Shown: positions 35,088 to 45,966 of the stretch, in pieces | Layout: each line of letters starts with the position of its first letter | How positions within the stretch are numbered: the first letter of the stretch is position 1 | Source of the DNA: Termitomyces sp. T153 | Lineage: Eukaryota; Basidiomycota; Agaricomycetes; Agaricales; Lyophyllaceae | Length of the DNA: 64,000 nt | Reading direction: 5' to 3' | Assembly (NCBI GenBank): GCA_018296165.2 | Contig: JACKQL020000008.1 | Coordinates: forward strand, 806,001 to 870,000 | Notes under the pieces: model-generated | The model's database searches: none | The model's input: the letters and a program-made list of their open reading frames with translations, nothing else | Told to the model about the DNA's origin: nothing | Made by a program: the position numbers and the translations under genes

Positions 35088-36274
35088 TTAGGCGGGGAAG
35101 GCAGCAAGTCCGAGAGCGACAAGAAACGAGGCCCACGCCCATCTCACTCCCTCCCCGGACCTCCCGGAAGCCCAACCCCCAGGTCGACCTCCATCTGGGC
35201 CCGCACCACCGCTAGGATCTCCGCCAACCCCGGCAATGCCTCCCCCGCATCGGCCGCCACCTCCCACCACGACCCCGGGGCCACCGCATTGCGTCGCCGA
35301 TGCCCCGCCAGCAACCTCTCCAACCGCGCCATTCCCTGCTGCAACTCCGGAGGCTGGACCGCGGACCCCTGCGTCAACCCGTCCTGAATCGACGCGAACG
35401 CCGCGGAGGCACCGTCCAAGAGGACCCGATGCTCCCGCACCCAGCCTAAACTCCGAAAATGAACCGTCAATAACGAACGGAGGAACGGGAGACAACTCAC
35501 GAAGAATCCCCGCGCGACCCAAGGCGGCCTCGTTGGCCAACCAATCCTCCCTCCGCCTCGCCGCCTCCAGCTCCGCCCACAATGCATCCCCCTCCGGAAC
35601 TCGTCCCCGCCCCTCCGCTTCCCCCGCGGGTTGCCCCTCCACCTGCGCCAGACGCTCCCGCAGACCCCGCACCTCTAGCGCCCGCTCCGTCGCCACGCGC
35701 ACCGAAGTATTCCTCTCCCGCTCCATCGCTTCCTTCTCTGTCCGCGCCGCGTCACGATCCTCCCTCGCCCAGCGGAGCTCCCCCTCCCGTACTGCCAACG
35801 ACGTCGTCAAGGCCTCCACCTGCTTGCGAAGGAAGACCTCCGTGATTGAAGGAATCGGCGCGGAGGGACTCGACGACCGCTCCGAGGGAACGCCAGGGAC
35901 AGGAGAAAAGAGGGAAGACTCGGGAGGCCCCGCCGACAACTCGCGCCCACGCGGCCTCTTGCTGGGTCCCGCCCCCGAGGGTGGGGAAGCTCGACGCTTT
36001 CCCCGAACCACCACCGAAGACGCCCCCTTCCCCTTTGGCACCACGGGACGAAACTTGGTCCGCTTCGGAACCCCCGGAAAGTCCACCACTACTATTACGG
36101 ACGACTCTACCGGAACCCCGTCAACCATCCCGAAAGGAAAATTCGACAACACTTACGACTCCGGTCCCTAACGCTACCCCGGCGCCGACGCTCGAACTCC
36201 TCACCCCCACTGTCATACACCACCACCTCGTCTAAATCGGCGGGAGAAACCACTGGAACGCTGGGGGAAGACAT
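35088..36274 (-). CDS. Antisense accessory gene of C2: coiled-coil protein, cysteine cluster deleted
   Basis: The ancestral start is judged to be the ATG at 36274, 212 bp from the 3' LTR, since the matching start in C3 lies 215 bp from its LTR. The first part reads MSSPSVPVVSPADLDEVVVY then an arginine-rich stretch. After a deletion and shift near 36110-36160 the frame from 36152 runs 354 codons to 35088. It holds a basic segment (KGKGASSVVVRGKRRASPP, GPSKRPRGRE), a Ser/Pro linker, a heptad-like coiled coil (about residues 107-215) and a glycine-rich tail. C3 keeps the Cys cluster that is missing here. The coding strand is opposite to the element's LTR polarity. Confidence 0.6.
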
Positions 36275-36470
36275 GACGAAATTTGGGAAACCCCGGGGCA
36301 CGCCCAAAGCTTTAAATTGAGTGAGGAGGACCCTGACGAAACGGCGGCCGCGCTTCGACTTCGCCTCCCCACGCCGCTATCACTCGCTGCGGATTGATCA
36401 ATATTGCTCGGCTTCGACTCCCACGCCCCGCCGACCCCCGTCCTGCCCCGCGTCTCGAAGGGTCTCGACG

Positions 36471-36485
36471 CTGAAAGGGGGGTGA
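36471..36485 (+). promoter_or_regulatory. Polypurine tract of C2
   Basis: CTGAAAGGGGGGTGA abuts the 3' LTR at 36486. C3 has the same tract (minus, 47154-47168). It fixes the element orientation as plus and thus the 354-codon frame as antisense. Confidence 0.85.
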
Positions 36486-37631
36486 TGTCACGACCCGTTC
36501 CCCAAAGCCCCGCACATCGTCCATCAAACCCCCGAACCCCCAAAAGGACCCCCAACGCTCCGCCGAACTTCCGCCCATGCCCCGCGCCTACTTCGGCTAA
36601 CTCCGACGCCTCCCCGGCTAACTCCGACGGCCCCCTGGCCAACTTCGGTGCCTGCCCCGCAGCCACTGACACTTACCCTGGGCTTCCCGAACCCCGAGAA
36701 CCACCCCCGCTATTCCTGATCTTCGCCACCCATCATTAACTCAACACCCTGCTTCCTCCGACCTATTCCGGAGTATCACAACAACCTCGGGACAACCCGC
36801 GATCCCATCAACGTATCAGCACGGCACGATCTTCGATCACAACCAACACCCGCCCACTCCGTCAAGCCCCGCCAAGCCCCGCCGCCACAGCCGACGTACC
36901 CCGAAGTCCTCCGGTAGTCAGTATATAAGTCATCGAGTAGCTCTTTGTACTCCAGTCTTGATATTGCTTAACGTTACCTATGGTCTGATTGCTTCCTTTT
37001 TGTGTTTCGTGTTCGTTTTCGTGTCTCTTTCTCCTTACTCTCAGTTTCCCGGTCTTATCTCAGTCTCCCGGTCTTATCTCAGTCTCCCGGTCTTGTCTTG
37101 TCCCCTTTTCGTTATCGTTCTCGTTATTGTTTCGTACCTCCACTCGAATCTACTCTTGTTCCATATTGTCTCGTCCGACGCCGTCTCGGTGACGTTGTCT
37201 GACCCTTGTGCCCAATTCTTCATCAACCCTAACGACCTCACAAACTCCGCGATTATAATTACGAACCCCGACACTCCTTACCAGGTCCGAACCTCACTCT
37301 TCGCTCGGTCCCGGACTCCATCAACTCCAAATGATCTCCCATCAAACCCCGGCTCCGCCCCCATTGATCACACAGCCACCTACTCCCTTGCTTCCGCAAG
37401 CCTCCCGTACGGCCTTCTGCCTGAACCCCGCCAAGACCGTCTCATTTCCCCACAATCCGACTTCTCCGGACCTTCCCGGATCTGTCTGGATCACATCTCC
37501 CCAATTACCCGTGCAAACCACCAGGACCCAGAATGTCTTTGAGTGTCCGGTCACCAATGCAGGGGAATCACGCCCGCCTAGTAAGGACTCGCCCAGTGCA
37601 GCTGCGCCCCCGAGGTCAGCGGACCCTGACA
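36486..37631 (+). repeat. 3' LTR of C2
   Basis: TGTCACGACC ... CCCTGACA, 1146 bp, with TATA box 36922-36929 and three 19-bp units near 37043-37100. It is followed by the ACTGC target duplication (37632-37636). Confidence 0.93.
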
Positions 37632-37636
37632 ACTGC

Positions 37637-37846
37637 TAGTCACTGTGGGCACCCAAAGTTGTTTTCCTTGGAACAAGTGAAAAGAAACATGTTATGCCAT
37701 TTCTAATGCACATATTTCAAGGGGGAAAAGGCATTAGACAATGGAAAATGACTTTTTCCAAAACCAAAAGCTGACAAAGAAATGGCATGTCATGTTTCTT
37801 TATCCCTTTTTCCAAGGGAATCAACTTCTGGTGCCCACAGTGAGTA
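37637..37846. mobile_element. TA-flanked MITE with terminal inverted repeats
   Basis: TCACTGTGGGCACC (37640-37653) and its complement GGTGCCCACAGTGA (37830-37843) form the ends. TA dinucleotides lie at 37637-37638 and 37845-37846. The homology of the arms extends inward for about 60 bp (GAAACATG-TATGCCATTTCT against AGAAATGGCATGTCATGTTTC). It has no coding capacity. TA flanks suggest mobilisation by a Tc1/mariner-type transposase. Confidence 0.75.
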
Positions 37847-38090
37847 CTGTTTTTAACTATTTCTGGTGCTGTACCAAAGTTCAATGCAGAACTTCTTACC
37901 ATCAACTTCTCCAGACTTTGTTCCAATGTCCTGACAGGCACTCAATTAATCAAGGTGCATGTGGAAAAAGGTCTTTTATTGTCTCAAATCTTTTATCCTC
38001 AGAGCATGTGCACCTGGAATGGCATGACACATTTCTTTGTCACTTTTTCTGATGGAAACAGGCTTTGGTGCCAGCAGTGACAAAAGAGAG
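37847..38090. repeat. Second, degenerate MITE-related segment
   Basis: The end TGGCATGACACATTTCTTTG ... GGTGCCAGCAGTGAC (about 38020-38083) resembles the right end of the MITE at 37637-37846. The left part (37860-37900) keeps only a GGTGCTGTACCAAAG-like trace. It reaches to within about 140 bp of the SURF4/ERV29 start codon and may supply part of its promoter. Confidence 0.45.
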
Positions 38091-38225
38091 CTCCATGATT
38101 TTAGCAAGTGATCCATTGATGCGTCATGCATGATCTGATCAGTGGCGGTGAATACAAATGATTACGTAATCTCTCGCCACGTCGTGACCATTTGACACGA
38201 CAACGTTCTCAAACTTACCACCACT

Positions 38226-39494
38226 ATGTCCTCCCGCATTAACATTGCTCGTCCCCAACAACCCAGTTTCAACCCGGACCCCCATGGTCTCTCAAATTCA
38301 CGGCCGTCGACAGGCTACCGTGCCGCCAACCCTGACGATCCCATTGAGAAACTGAAAGCGTACAGCCAGCTAGTGGAGGACAACATTGAAATCTATTCCC
38401 AACCTTTAAAACCCCATTTGCCAGCCATTGGGCGATTCTTGATTGTAGTGACTTTCTTGGAGGATGCATTGCGCATTGTAACGCAGTGGGGTGATCAAAT
38501 CTGGTATTTGCAACAGTAAGAGTCCAGCATTTGACGGGGGTGGCTTTTTGTGGCTGACTTGTTCACCTGCAGACACAGAAAATTTCCATGGGGCATCTCT
38601 CACCTATTCCTCATTATCAATGTCATTGTGAGTTTTTGTTGAGTGCGTCGAATGTTTGACTAAAGGTATTGCAGACGATGTTGAGCGGTTCAAGTGCCGT
38701 TATCCTTAAGCGGTACACGGAATTTGCAGTCGCAGGGTTGCTTTCCGTTGTCATCATACAAGGCTTCGGTTACGGGCTCATCTTCGACCTCAACTTCTTC
38801 CTTCGCAACTTAAGCGTTATCGGCGGCTTATTCATGGTCTTCAGTGACTCGATGGTTTCTCGGAAGTCACCATTTGCCGGACTACCTACTATAAGCGAAA
38901 CAGATCGCAAAAAATAGTGAGTCGCCCTTCGCCTGGGTGTTCTCCGTCAACCGACAATTGTACAGTTTCCTACTCGCCGGACGCGTTCTTTTAATCTTCC
39001 TATTCCTTGGATTCATTCTACAGGGTGAATGGAGCATTGCTCGTGTTTTTGTCTCAGTAATCGGGCTTGCTGCGTGTGTCATGGTCGCCATTGGGTTCAA
39101 GGCAAAATGGTCTGCAGCATTCCTCGTTATCGTCTTGAGTATTTTCAACGTGTTCGCCAATAATTGGTGGGCGGTTCACTCTGCGCATCCTCAGCGCGAC
39201 TTTCTCAAGTAAGTCACATCAATCACCCTCGTTTGTCCATCCTGCACTAATATAACGATGACAGATACGACTTCTTCCAAACACTCTGTCCGTACCTTTT
39301 CGATTCTATGCTCTTCATGATGATTTTGACTTGAGTATTCTATAGCTATTGTCGGTGGTCTCATTCTTCTTGTTAACATGGGACCTGGTACGTGGCAAAG
39401 ACAACGTGTCGTTGGTCCAAACTCAAATCGTAATAGGCGGCCTTTCGGTGGACGAGAAGAAGAAGACGTATTAGGCCCGAGGATTGAGATCTGA
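38226..39494 (+). CDS. ERV29: SURF4/ERV29 family ER cargo receptor
   Basis: Six exons join as 38226-38515, 38573-38627, 38675-38916, 38966-39208, 39265-39287 and 39346-39494, giving 333 residues. All introns are GT-AG and 47-58 bp; the fifth donor is the less usual GTCCGT. Family marks are KLKAYSQLVEDNIE near the N-terminus, the HRKFPWGISHLFL and FGYGLIFDLNFFLRNLSVIGG segments, FAGLP, the FNVFANNWW segment and IVGGLILLVNMGPG near the C-terminus. Multiple membrane helices are evident. SURF4/Erv29 packs soluble secretory cargo into COPII vesicles and cycles between ER and Golgi. The C-terminus is longer than usual and ends in an acidic GREEEDVLGPRI stretch, with no terminal dilysine signal. Codon and CpG use look normal, unlike the flanks. 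Confidence 0.94.
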
Positions 39495-39965
39495 GGGGTT
39501 GACACTTCTTGTGTGACGAGTATCAAGGAAAAGCAAGTGAGAATTCAGTTCCCTAGTCCTACATATTTTGCACCATATTTACGCCCTCATGCACATAAAA
39601 CTATTGTACACCTGGAGACTATGTAGTTGTAGAATTGAAGTCCACATGAGTTGGTCTTTTTAACTCACAGGTCAGTGACGTTCAAACAGTGTCGTAGTTA
39701 TCACGCTAAGTCGACCCACGCCTATCACGTATCTTCCTTTATCACGTATCTTCCTTGCTCACGCCATGAACAAGAGTCTGGAGAATGTTTGCAGCCCATG
39801 TGTTTGAATTGAATGCAATCGTTTCTAGATGATTCTTGCCTCACAAAAAATGTGCCATATTATCGCTGCAGACAGGCTTGTATCAGTGTGACGCATGAAA
39901 CTGATCGAGTTCGACAATTTTCAAAGCTTTTGATTACATCAGCAATACCTTCTCTCTTTCTTGCA
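39495..39965. other. Intergenic region between ERV29 and ENP2
   Basis: This 471-bp spacer holds the ERV29 3' end and the ENP2 promoter. A tandem TATCACGTATCTTCCTT repeat is at 39724-39756. No TATA box is evident close to the ENP2 start. Confidence 0.5.
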
Positions 39966-42466
39966 ATGGCTAATGATGTGAAAGTTTATACTGTCAATGG
40001 CGCCACTGCTGGCTCTTCTTCTTCCTTACCTGACTGGCTCACTCGAAAACGGGAGGCGAAAGGCAAAGGAAAACGTGCAATTCGAGAACATATCGACGGA
40101 ACAATCGAACTTATACAGGGATTCGAATTTCCTGAAGCCAGCAACCGCATTCAATCCACACGGGATGGTCATCACATCGTCGCGACTGGGACATATAAAC
40201 CCCAAATCCGAGTCTGGGATTTGGGTCAGCTCTCTATGAAGTTTGAGAGGCACACCGATGCTGAAAATATTGACTTTGTTGTACGTGAGTTGGCCATCCG
40301 CTCGAGCTAGTATTTGAGTTTACCTGATTGAAATAAAATGAAGATGTTGTCTGATGATTGGACGAAGTCAATACATCTGCAGAATGATCGAACTATAGAA
40401 CTCCATACGCAAGGTGGTCATCACTACCGCACACGAATACCTCGATTCGGCCGTTCGCTTGCATACCACTTTCCGTCTTGTGACGCCTATGTAACAGCTT
40501 CTGGAAGTGAAATTTACCGTCTCAACCTGGACCAGGGACGCTTCATGAACCCTCTTGTTCTTACAAGCGAAGATGGTGACATACCTGGTGTGAATGTAGT
40601 TGACATCAACCCCGCTCACCAACTTTTGGCTTTCGGAATTGAAGGAGGTGGGGCTGTACAATTCTGGGACCCTCGTTCACGGTCTAATGTTGGCACATTA
40701 CGCTTATCAAAGAATAAGCTGATGCAAGCGAGTGCTGACGTAATCAACTCTGAGCACTTCTCAGTGACGGCCATCTCGTCTCGCAATGATGGATTGTCCT
40801 ATGCTATTGGAACTTCCTCAGGTCACACTCTCTTATACGACATTCGTGCCACGAGACCATTTGCCCTGAAGGACCAGGGTTATGGTCTTCCGGTGAAGAA
40901 ACTAATTTGGATCGACGGTGGAAGCAGGATGGCTGGAGACGGCATGGTCATCAGTGCCGACAAGAAAGTGATAAAATTTTGGGACCGAAATAATGTATGT
41001 TCCCCTCTATATTTAATCCCGTCAACTATAGGCTGAATGGAACGTAAGCCATCGATCAACTTTGCCTCTATCACTCCAGCCAACGACTTGAACGACCTGC
41101 ACCACGTGCCAGGTAGCGGTCTAATTTTGACCGCGAACGAGGGAATTCAGATGGCAACATACTACATCCCACAACTTGGTCCAGCTCCTCGATGGGCAAG
41201 TTTCTTGGAAAATATTACGGAAGAAATGGAAGACTCAACAACGCGGTCTGTATACGAGGACTTTAAGTTCGTGGAGCGGGCCGAACTCAAAACGTGAGTG
41301 TCTTAGTCTTTCATCCTATATATCTGTAACTAATCGTCTGACTAGGCTTGGCTTGGATTATCTTATCGGTACACCGACACTCAAGCCCTACATGCATGGC
41401 TACTTCGTGTCACTCAAGCTCTACGAAGCTGCACGCCTCATTTCTGATCCATTTGCTTATGCCGACCATCGGGAGAAGATGGTCCGTGAAAAGATGGAGA
41501 AGATGGCTGAAACTCGTATACGCACCCAAAAAGAACCCAGTGTCAAGGTCAACAAGGCACTAGCAGAAAAGATTATCCGAGAAGAGGAGAGAGTCAAGAA
41601 GAAGGAGGAGCGAAGAAGGCAGAAGAAGGCAGAGAGAGGAGAGGCAGATATAGAAGTTGACGCCGAACAGAAGGAACGACCAAGCGTTCTCAATGATTCC
41701 CGTTTTGCCGCGGTGTTTGAGGACAGGAATTATGCTATTGATGAGAATAGTAGAGAATACGCACTGCTCAACCCATCAGCAGTGGCTCAGCAACGCAGTG
41801 GCGCGAGACCGAAGACTGCTGTTGAGGAGGAGGAAGAAGAAAGCGAGAAATCATCTTCGGATGGATTGGACAGTGACAGTGACGATGATAGTGACAACGA
41901 AGACAGCAGTGATGCCGGAGGTACATCTTCGTGTCTCGACCTCTTTTTGCTTGCTGACCACGGGTTTCCCAGACTTGACTGAATATGATCCCCGGGCCCG
42001 TTTGCACCAGAAAAACATACAATCCGAAAAGACGTTTAGTAAAGCTCGTGAATGGACTCGCAATGCAGAGTGTACCAGCAACGTCAATCTCGTGCCTATG
42101 CGCACACAAATCAATGGAAGTCATGTCGATACAAATGCCACCTTTGGTCAACGGCGCATATCGTCCACGGCTAAAAAGCGGCAATCATTCCTTGCTTCCG
42201 ACGCCCATTACACTGCTGATGGCGGTATGGAAGTCAGTTGGATGCCTTCGTCAGGGCCACAGGATCCGGGCGACATGCTGGTGTCGGGCGGTGGTCCACC
42301 GAAAAAAGGGAAGACAAAGCGGCCAGGTGTGGAGTCGTTCGGTGCAGGAATGGAGAAGGGTGCAGTCAATAGTCCGGTTCAGTTCAGTGAGGGAAAGGGA
42401 AGGACACAGAGGAGAAAGGGGGTGCGAAGTGGAAGTAAAAATGCGTTCCGCAAGATGGATGGTTAG
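39966..42466 (+). CDS. ENP2: ENP2/NOL10 ribosome biogenesis WD40 protein
   Basis: Five exons join as 39966-40280, 40344-40994, 41049-41293, 41346-41920 and 41973-42466, giving 759 residues. The family start is clear (MANDVKVYTVNG, LPDWLTRKR, FPEASNRIQ, ATGTYKPQIRVWDL, HTDAENIDF). The WD40 propeller fills about residues 45-400 and ends with NEGIQMATYYIPQLGPAPRW. An NUC153-type motif lies near residues 518-546 (DSRFAAVFED ... YAIDENSREYALLNP), followed by an acidic Glu/Ser/Asp tract and a basic C-terminus. ENP2 is a nucleolar factor of the small-subunit processome and 18S rRNA maturation. I chose 40995-41048 as intron 2 because it keeps phase and has a CTGAA branch site. The model is 50-70 residues longer than yeast or human forms, mostly in the tail. 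Confidence 0.94.
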
Positions 42467-43440
42467 TTCGCCTGCCTAATGTTTGACGGATCTGTCAAAT
42501 CTTGTTGTGCACACCTATTTCAAAACGTTCGGCAAACCAGAGTTGACCGCGACCTGTCGATTCGAATGCCTATATTTCCGTGATATGAATCGTCTAAATT
42601 ATGAATGAAACAGTCTTCTCAAATCAGAGAGCTTTTTTATCTCATCTGAGGATAATTCTAGCGCAGTATCTATCGCGGCGCAGTGTGCGCTGCCCAGCCA
42701 ATTGGTAATGAAAGATGCATATTTAAAACGAGACGTAGGCTTGGAGCTGTACCAAGCTTGTCCAGTCCTAGATTTTGATGGTTGCATCCTTTTCTGGCTA
42801 TCAAATAGACGTTGAATGGAACCGGTGTTTCTGATAAATCCATAGAAGGAGTATCATGAATCGGTTCACAATGGTAATGGTACTTTGGAGGTCTGTGTGA
42901 TAAAATTTGAAATAGATTTAACAAGGAAGCTATAATACTTTTTAAGAATTTCTTAAAATTTTCCTTTACTATTGGAGATCCTACACTGCTGGCACTGGAA
43001 CTTGTTGCCACTAGAAAAGCAGAAAAAGAAACCTGTCATTCCATTTCTTTGACAGGATTTTCTGTCACATTTCTGGAGTCTCATCTTGTTTCCTTTATTA
43101 CCAGTCAGCCTCTCACTCCCAGCCTCCCATCTTCTGACCACAAGTACTTTCAATTCAGAGCTATTGGACCATACCACTCTGGTATCATTACATGATTTGT
43201 GGCTTGAGATCAAGGCCATTTATGGTGGACTTCCATTTTCAGGTCATGTGACTTTGATAATGATGTTGGACTCTACACATGCAGAATCCAACATCATGTT
43301 TCCCATGGATTTTTCCATGATTCATTTTTATAAATTTGCAGTCCTGGCAACTGGGATCCTTAGACTTGTTCTCTTTGGATTTCCCTCTACCAGTTGTGTG
43401 ATTGAGCCACAGTCTCCAGAAGTTGCCCTCACAGGTCCCA
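42467..43440. other. Downstream of ENP2: no gene; MITE-like end near 42980
   Basis: 42467-42950 holds the ENP2 3' region and AT-rich DNA. From about 42981, CACTGCTGGCACTGGAACTTGTT and AAAGAAACCTGTCATTCCATTTCT resemble the left end of the MITE at 37637, suggesting a third, decayed copy. Near 43265-43297 GATGTTGGA ... TCCAACATCA makes a short hairpin. I find no supported coding sequence. Confidence 0.4.
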
Positions 43441-44600
43441 CGAGAGCCTGGCAGTCCTTCCTACAATGATGGGGAAGAAGGTGCAGGCCTCACATCTGTA
43501 GAGTGAATGGCTCATAGGAGGAAGACAACAGCCCTCCCTAAGAGACACCCACAGAGGTTCTCAATGCCTCTGCAACATTGTGGATGATTTGCCACTCTAG
43601 GAATGGAGAAAGCCCACAAGTATCACTGCCAGACAATTCATGATTGTCTGAGGACAGGTATGGAGCAACTGCTTGCAGTTTGGCTGGTATTACTAGACAG
43701 ACTCAAATCCAGAAGGAGTAATCTACCTAAGATGATTAATCCCTATACAGAGTCAGCCAAGTTCAGTGAACTTGAAGACTGGCTTATGAGCATCTGTGTG
43801 TTATGGTGAGGATGGGCATGAACACAAGAAAGTACTGATTCTTATGGACTTCCTAGCAGCAGGAGTGCTGAAGTGGTACCTATGACATGTGATTCATGTC
43901 AACAGGACTCAGTCCCACATGCAGTTTGAAAATGTGATCCTCAGATTGTACAATTAGCCTTTGACAATGCAGAATGCCCATGCTATGTTCTGCACTTGAA
44001 GAGAGAGTGCAGGGGTTCTATGATGCCCTGCCAGACCATGTTCAACATCTGGCTGTATTTTCAGACAAATTTACAATTTATGTGTCATTTTTGGAGGGGA
44101 TACTCTCTGACATGCTTGTCATATTAATATGCAATGGCAGAATTGCTTGCAAAGTGAATACTGTGTAGGAATTTGTTTTGGAGGCTAAAGCCTACAGAAA
44201 CAGTATCAAGACTGCTGTGCACTACCTAGAGTGCAGCATGAGGAGATAATCTGGGCAAACTCTGTTGTTGGTAGCAAGACAGTCTCACAAATTTAGGGCT
44301 GCCCTAGCCAAATGAGCAGAGCTGGTGGGACAGAGTTCCTGCCCACATTTGTCCAGAATGGTGGGGAGGCCAGCAGTACAGCTGGCCCTGAGGCCATTGG
44401 CTCCATGGGCTGGTGAGGGTAAGTGCCTTTCTGGCCTACTGGACAAGTGCAAGCAGCAGGAAAATATCTTGCCACTGAGAAAAATGTGTTGGTCATAGTG
44501 TTTGGCCAATCAGGCAAGGATGCTGTGCAATCTGCTACTTGTTATAAGTGCAGAAAAGTTGGCCACTTTGCCTAATAGTGTAGGGAGCCAGGTAAAATAG
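43441..44600 (+). pseudogene. Gypsy element E3: gag relic with zinc knuckle
   Basis: Frames read YTESAKFSELEDWLMSI then VLILMDFLAAGVLKWY and later RVQGFYDALPDHVQHLAVF near 44006-44070, the capsid pattern of fungal Gypsy gag (PNTFDG-E-EDWL, G-A-WY, V-GFY-DL-DHAQNMA-Y). A CCHC knuckle is at about 44537-44578 (CYKC-x4-H-x4-C), with two of its spacer codons now stops. The homologous gag of element A lies at 11380-11700. Confidence 0.75.
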
Positions 44601-45966
44601 TTCCTCATGTATTTGTGTGAGTAGCACACACTGCTGCTCCCTCAGACATGGGAGACACCAATGATGAACAGGACAACAAGCCTAGTGAAGTCAAAGGCAA
44701 ACATGTGGATTAGTCCAATGGGACTCAGGCCAAGGATGAGGAGTACATCAAATTGGAGATGTAGAAAAATGATTATTACACTTGGAATAGTGATAGTAAG
44801 GGGTCGTTTGCCCTACAACCAGGTTAGAATGCAAGAACCTACTAATGAGGTTTGTATATGCAAGGTATGGATCATGGCATCAAAAGAAGCCATAGAATGG
44901 CCAGTCCTGCCTGCATGAGACAAAGAGTGTCTTGTCACTTGAGTGGACATTAATAGTCACAAGGCATGGACACTATGGAACTTGGGGAGTACCACCTTGA
45001 GCCTCATGCTGTCCTTTGTACATGTGGTAACTATGGGGCCAGGGTAACTATTCAGGTTCCTGGCAAGTACTGCAATGTCTATGTGGACATTGCTAATTTT
45101 GACTGCTACAACATGATCATAGGGATGCCATTCATGAGGACACATAATGTTCTCTTAGACTTTTAGAATGACCCAGTGATCATTAATAAAGTGGCCACTC
45201 CAGCTCAGTGACTGGAGCTGGAGGATGTAAATGGCTGCTTACAACAGTTTTGTACAGTAGAAAAGTGCTGTGATGAGTGGCCTTGACTAGCCAGTGAAAT
45301 GAAGCATGCTAGCATAGAAGATGCAGAGGATGACAACATAGTTTGGGCAACTAAAAGCCTGCCTGATGATCACCCATTGCTGCTGGTATTGGGAGAAGAG
45401 TATCAAGGTACTCTTCAAGAGGGAGAACAGAGGGTGCCATAACCTTCAAAAGCAACAAAACCAGCTGAACAAGTACCTCCTAAGTAGAGGTATTACAACA
45501 GTTGGGGAAGAAGGATCAAAATTATCCCTCCAGCTCAAGAAAGTGGAGAATTTGGGATAGACCAATTTCAAAGTCAACACTTGAGTGGGCATATAATCCA
45601 TGTATGCTACCAGAATGGAATCAGGTTACTGCTGACCTGACCTGGCAAGAAGGGGTAAGATGAGCAACTCCTGCCACCAAGATATATTGAATGGCTATGG
45701 AGGATGAGATATCCAAGCCTAGTGAGTTTAAGTACTCATGGAATGCATAAGTGTGTAGGACAAAATGTTGTCCTACATGTTTGAATATCCCAGACAAATC
45801 TGGAATCTGCCTGATGGCCTTGTGGGATAAGTACACAAGTAGATTACCACCATCAAAGCTAGCCAAGGATAATTAAAGTTTTCAGAGTAAAGGAGAGAAA
45901 TGGAAGGCTTGGACTTCCAAGCTGACAGAGGACATCATTCTGCATCCTTGGCAGCAGTGATGTGAT
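44601..45966 (+). pseudogene. Gypsy element E3: protease and start of RT, truncated
   Basis: The protease reads ECLVT-VDINSHKAWTLW then NLGSTTLSLM near 44925-45010. By comparison with element A (DSGSTTTG) the catalytic DSG became NLG. YCNVYVDIANFDCYNMIIGM and PFMRTHNVLLDF (45067-45166) are the protease C-terminal half. The pre-RT linker from 45640 matches E1 3771-4080. The element is cut at 45967 by the 3' LTR of C3, and its remaining pol is not seen in the window. Confidence 0.75.

Larger units (their letters stand above)
31548..37636 (+). mobile_element. Complete family C LTR element C2 with ACTGC target duplication
   Basis: ACTGC at 31548-31552 and 37632-37636 bracket two LTRs of 1144 and 1146 bp with a 3789-bp interior and a polypurine tract before the right LTR. 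The whole block is GC-rich and full of CpG, in sharp contrast to the DNA to its left. No RT, integrase or RNase H is readable, so it is non-autonomous and presumably moved by enzymes supplied in trans. Its only long open frame (354 codons) lies antisense. Compared with C3 the interior is at least 1.5-2 kb shorter, so C2 is probably an internal deletion derivative. Confidence 0.92.

Noticed and set aside
35236..36171. Plus-strand 311-codon frame opposite the C2 antisense gene
   Set aside because: Its composition is a Pro/Arg/Ser shadow, and the homology with C3 is in the minus-strand frame, whose motifs are conserved at the protein level.
39813..39965. Upstream extension of the ENP2 frame to an ATG at 39813
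   Set aside because: Family members start with the (A)NDVKVY segment. The added 51 residues lack homology and lie in the promoter region, so the ATG at 39966 is preferred.
41032..41048. Alternative ENP2 acceptor at 41031 giving a 37-bp intron
   Set aside because: It breaks the reading frame and is too short. The acceptor at 41048 gives a 54-bp intron in phase.
42670..43011. Minus-strand 113-codon frame behind ENP2
   Set aside because: It spans the ENP2 downstream region and a MITE-like end, has no recognisable motif and no plausible exon context.
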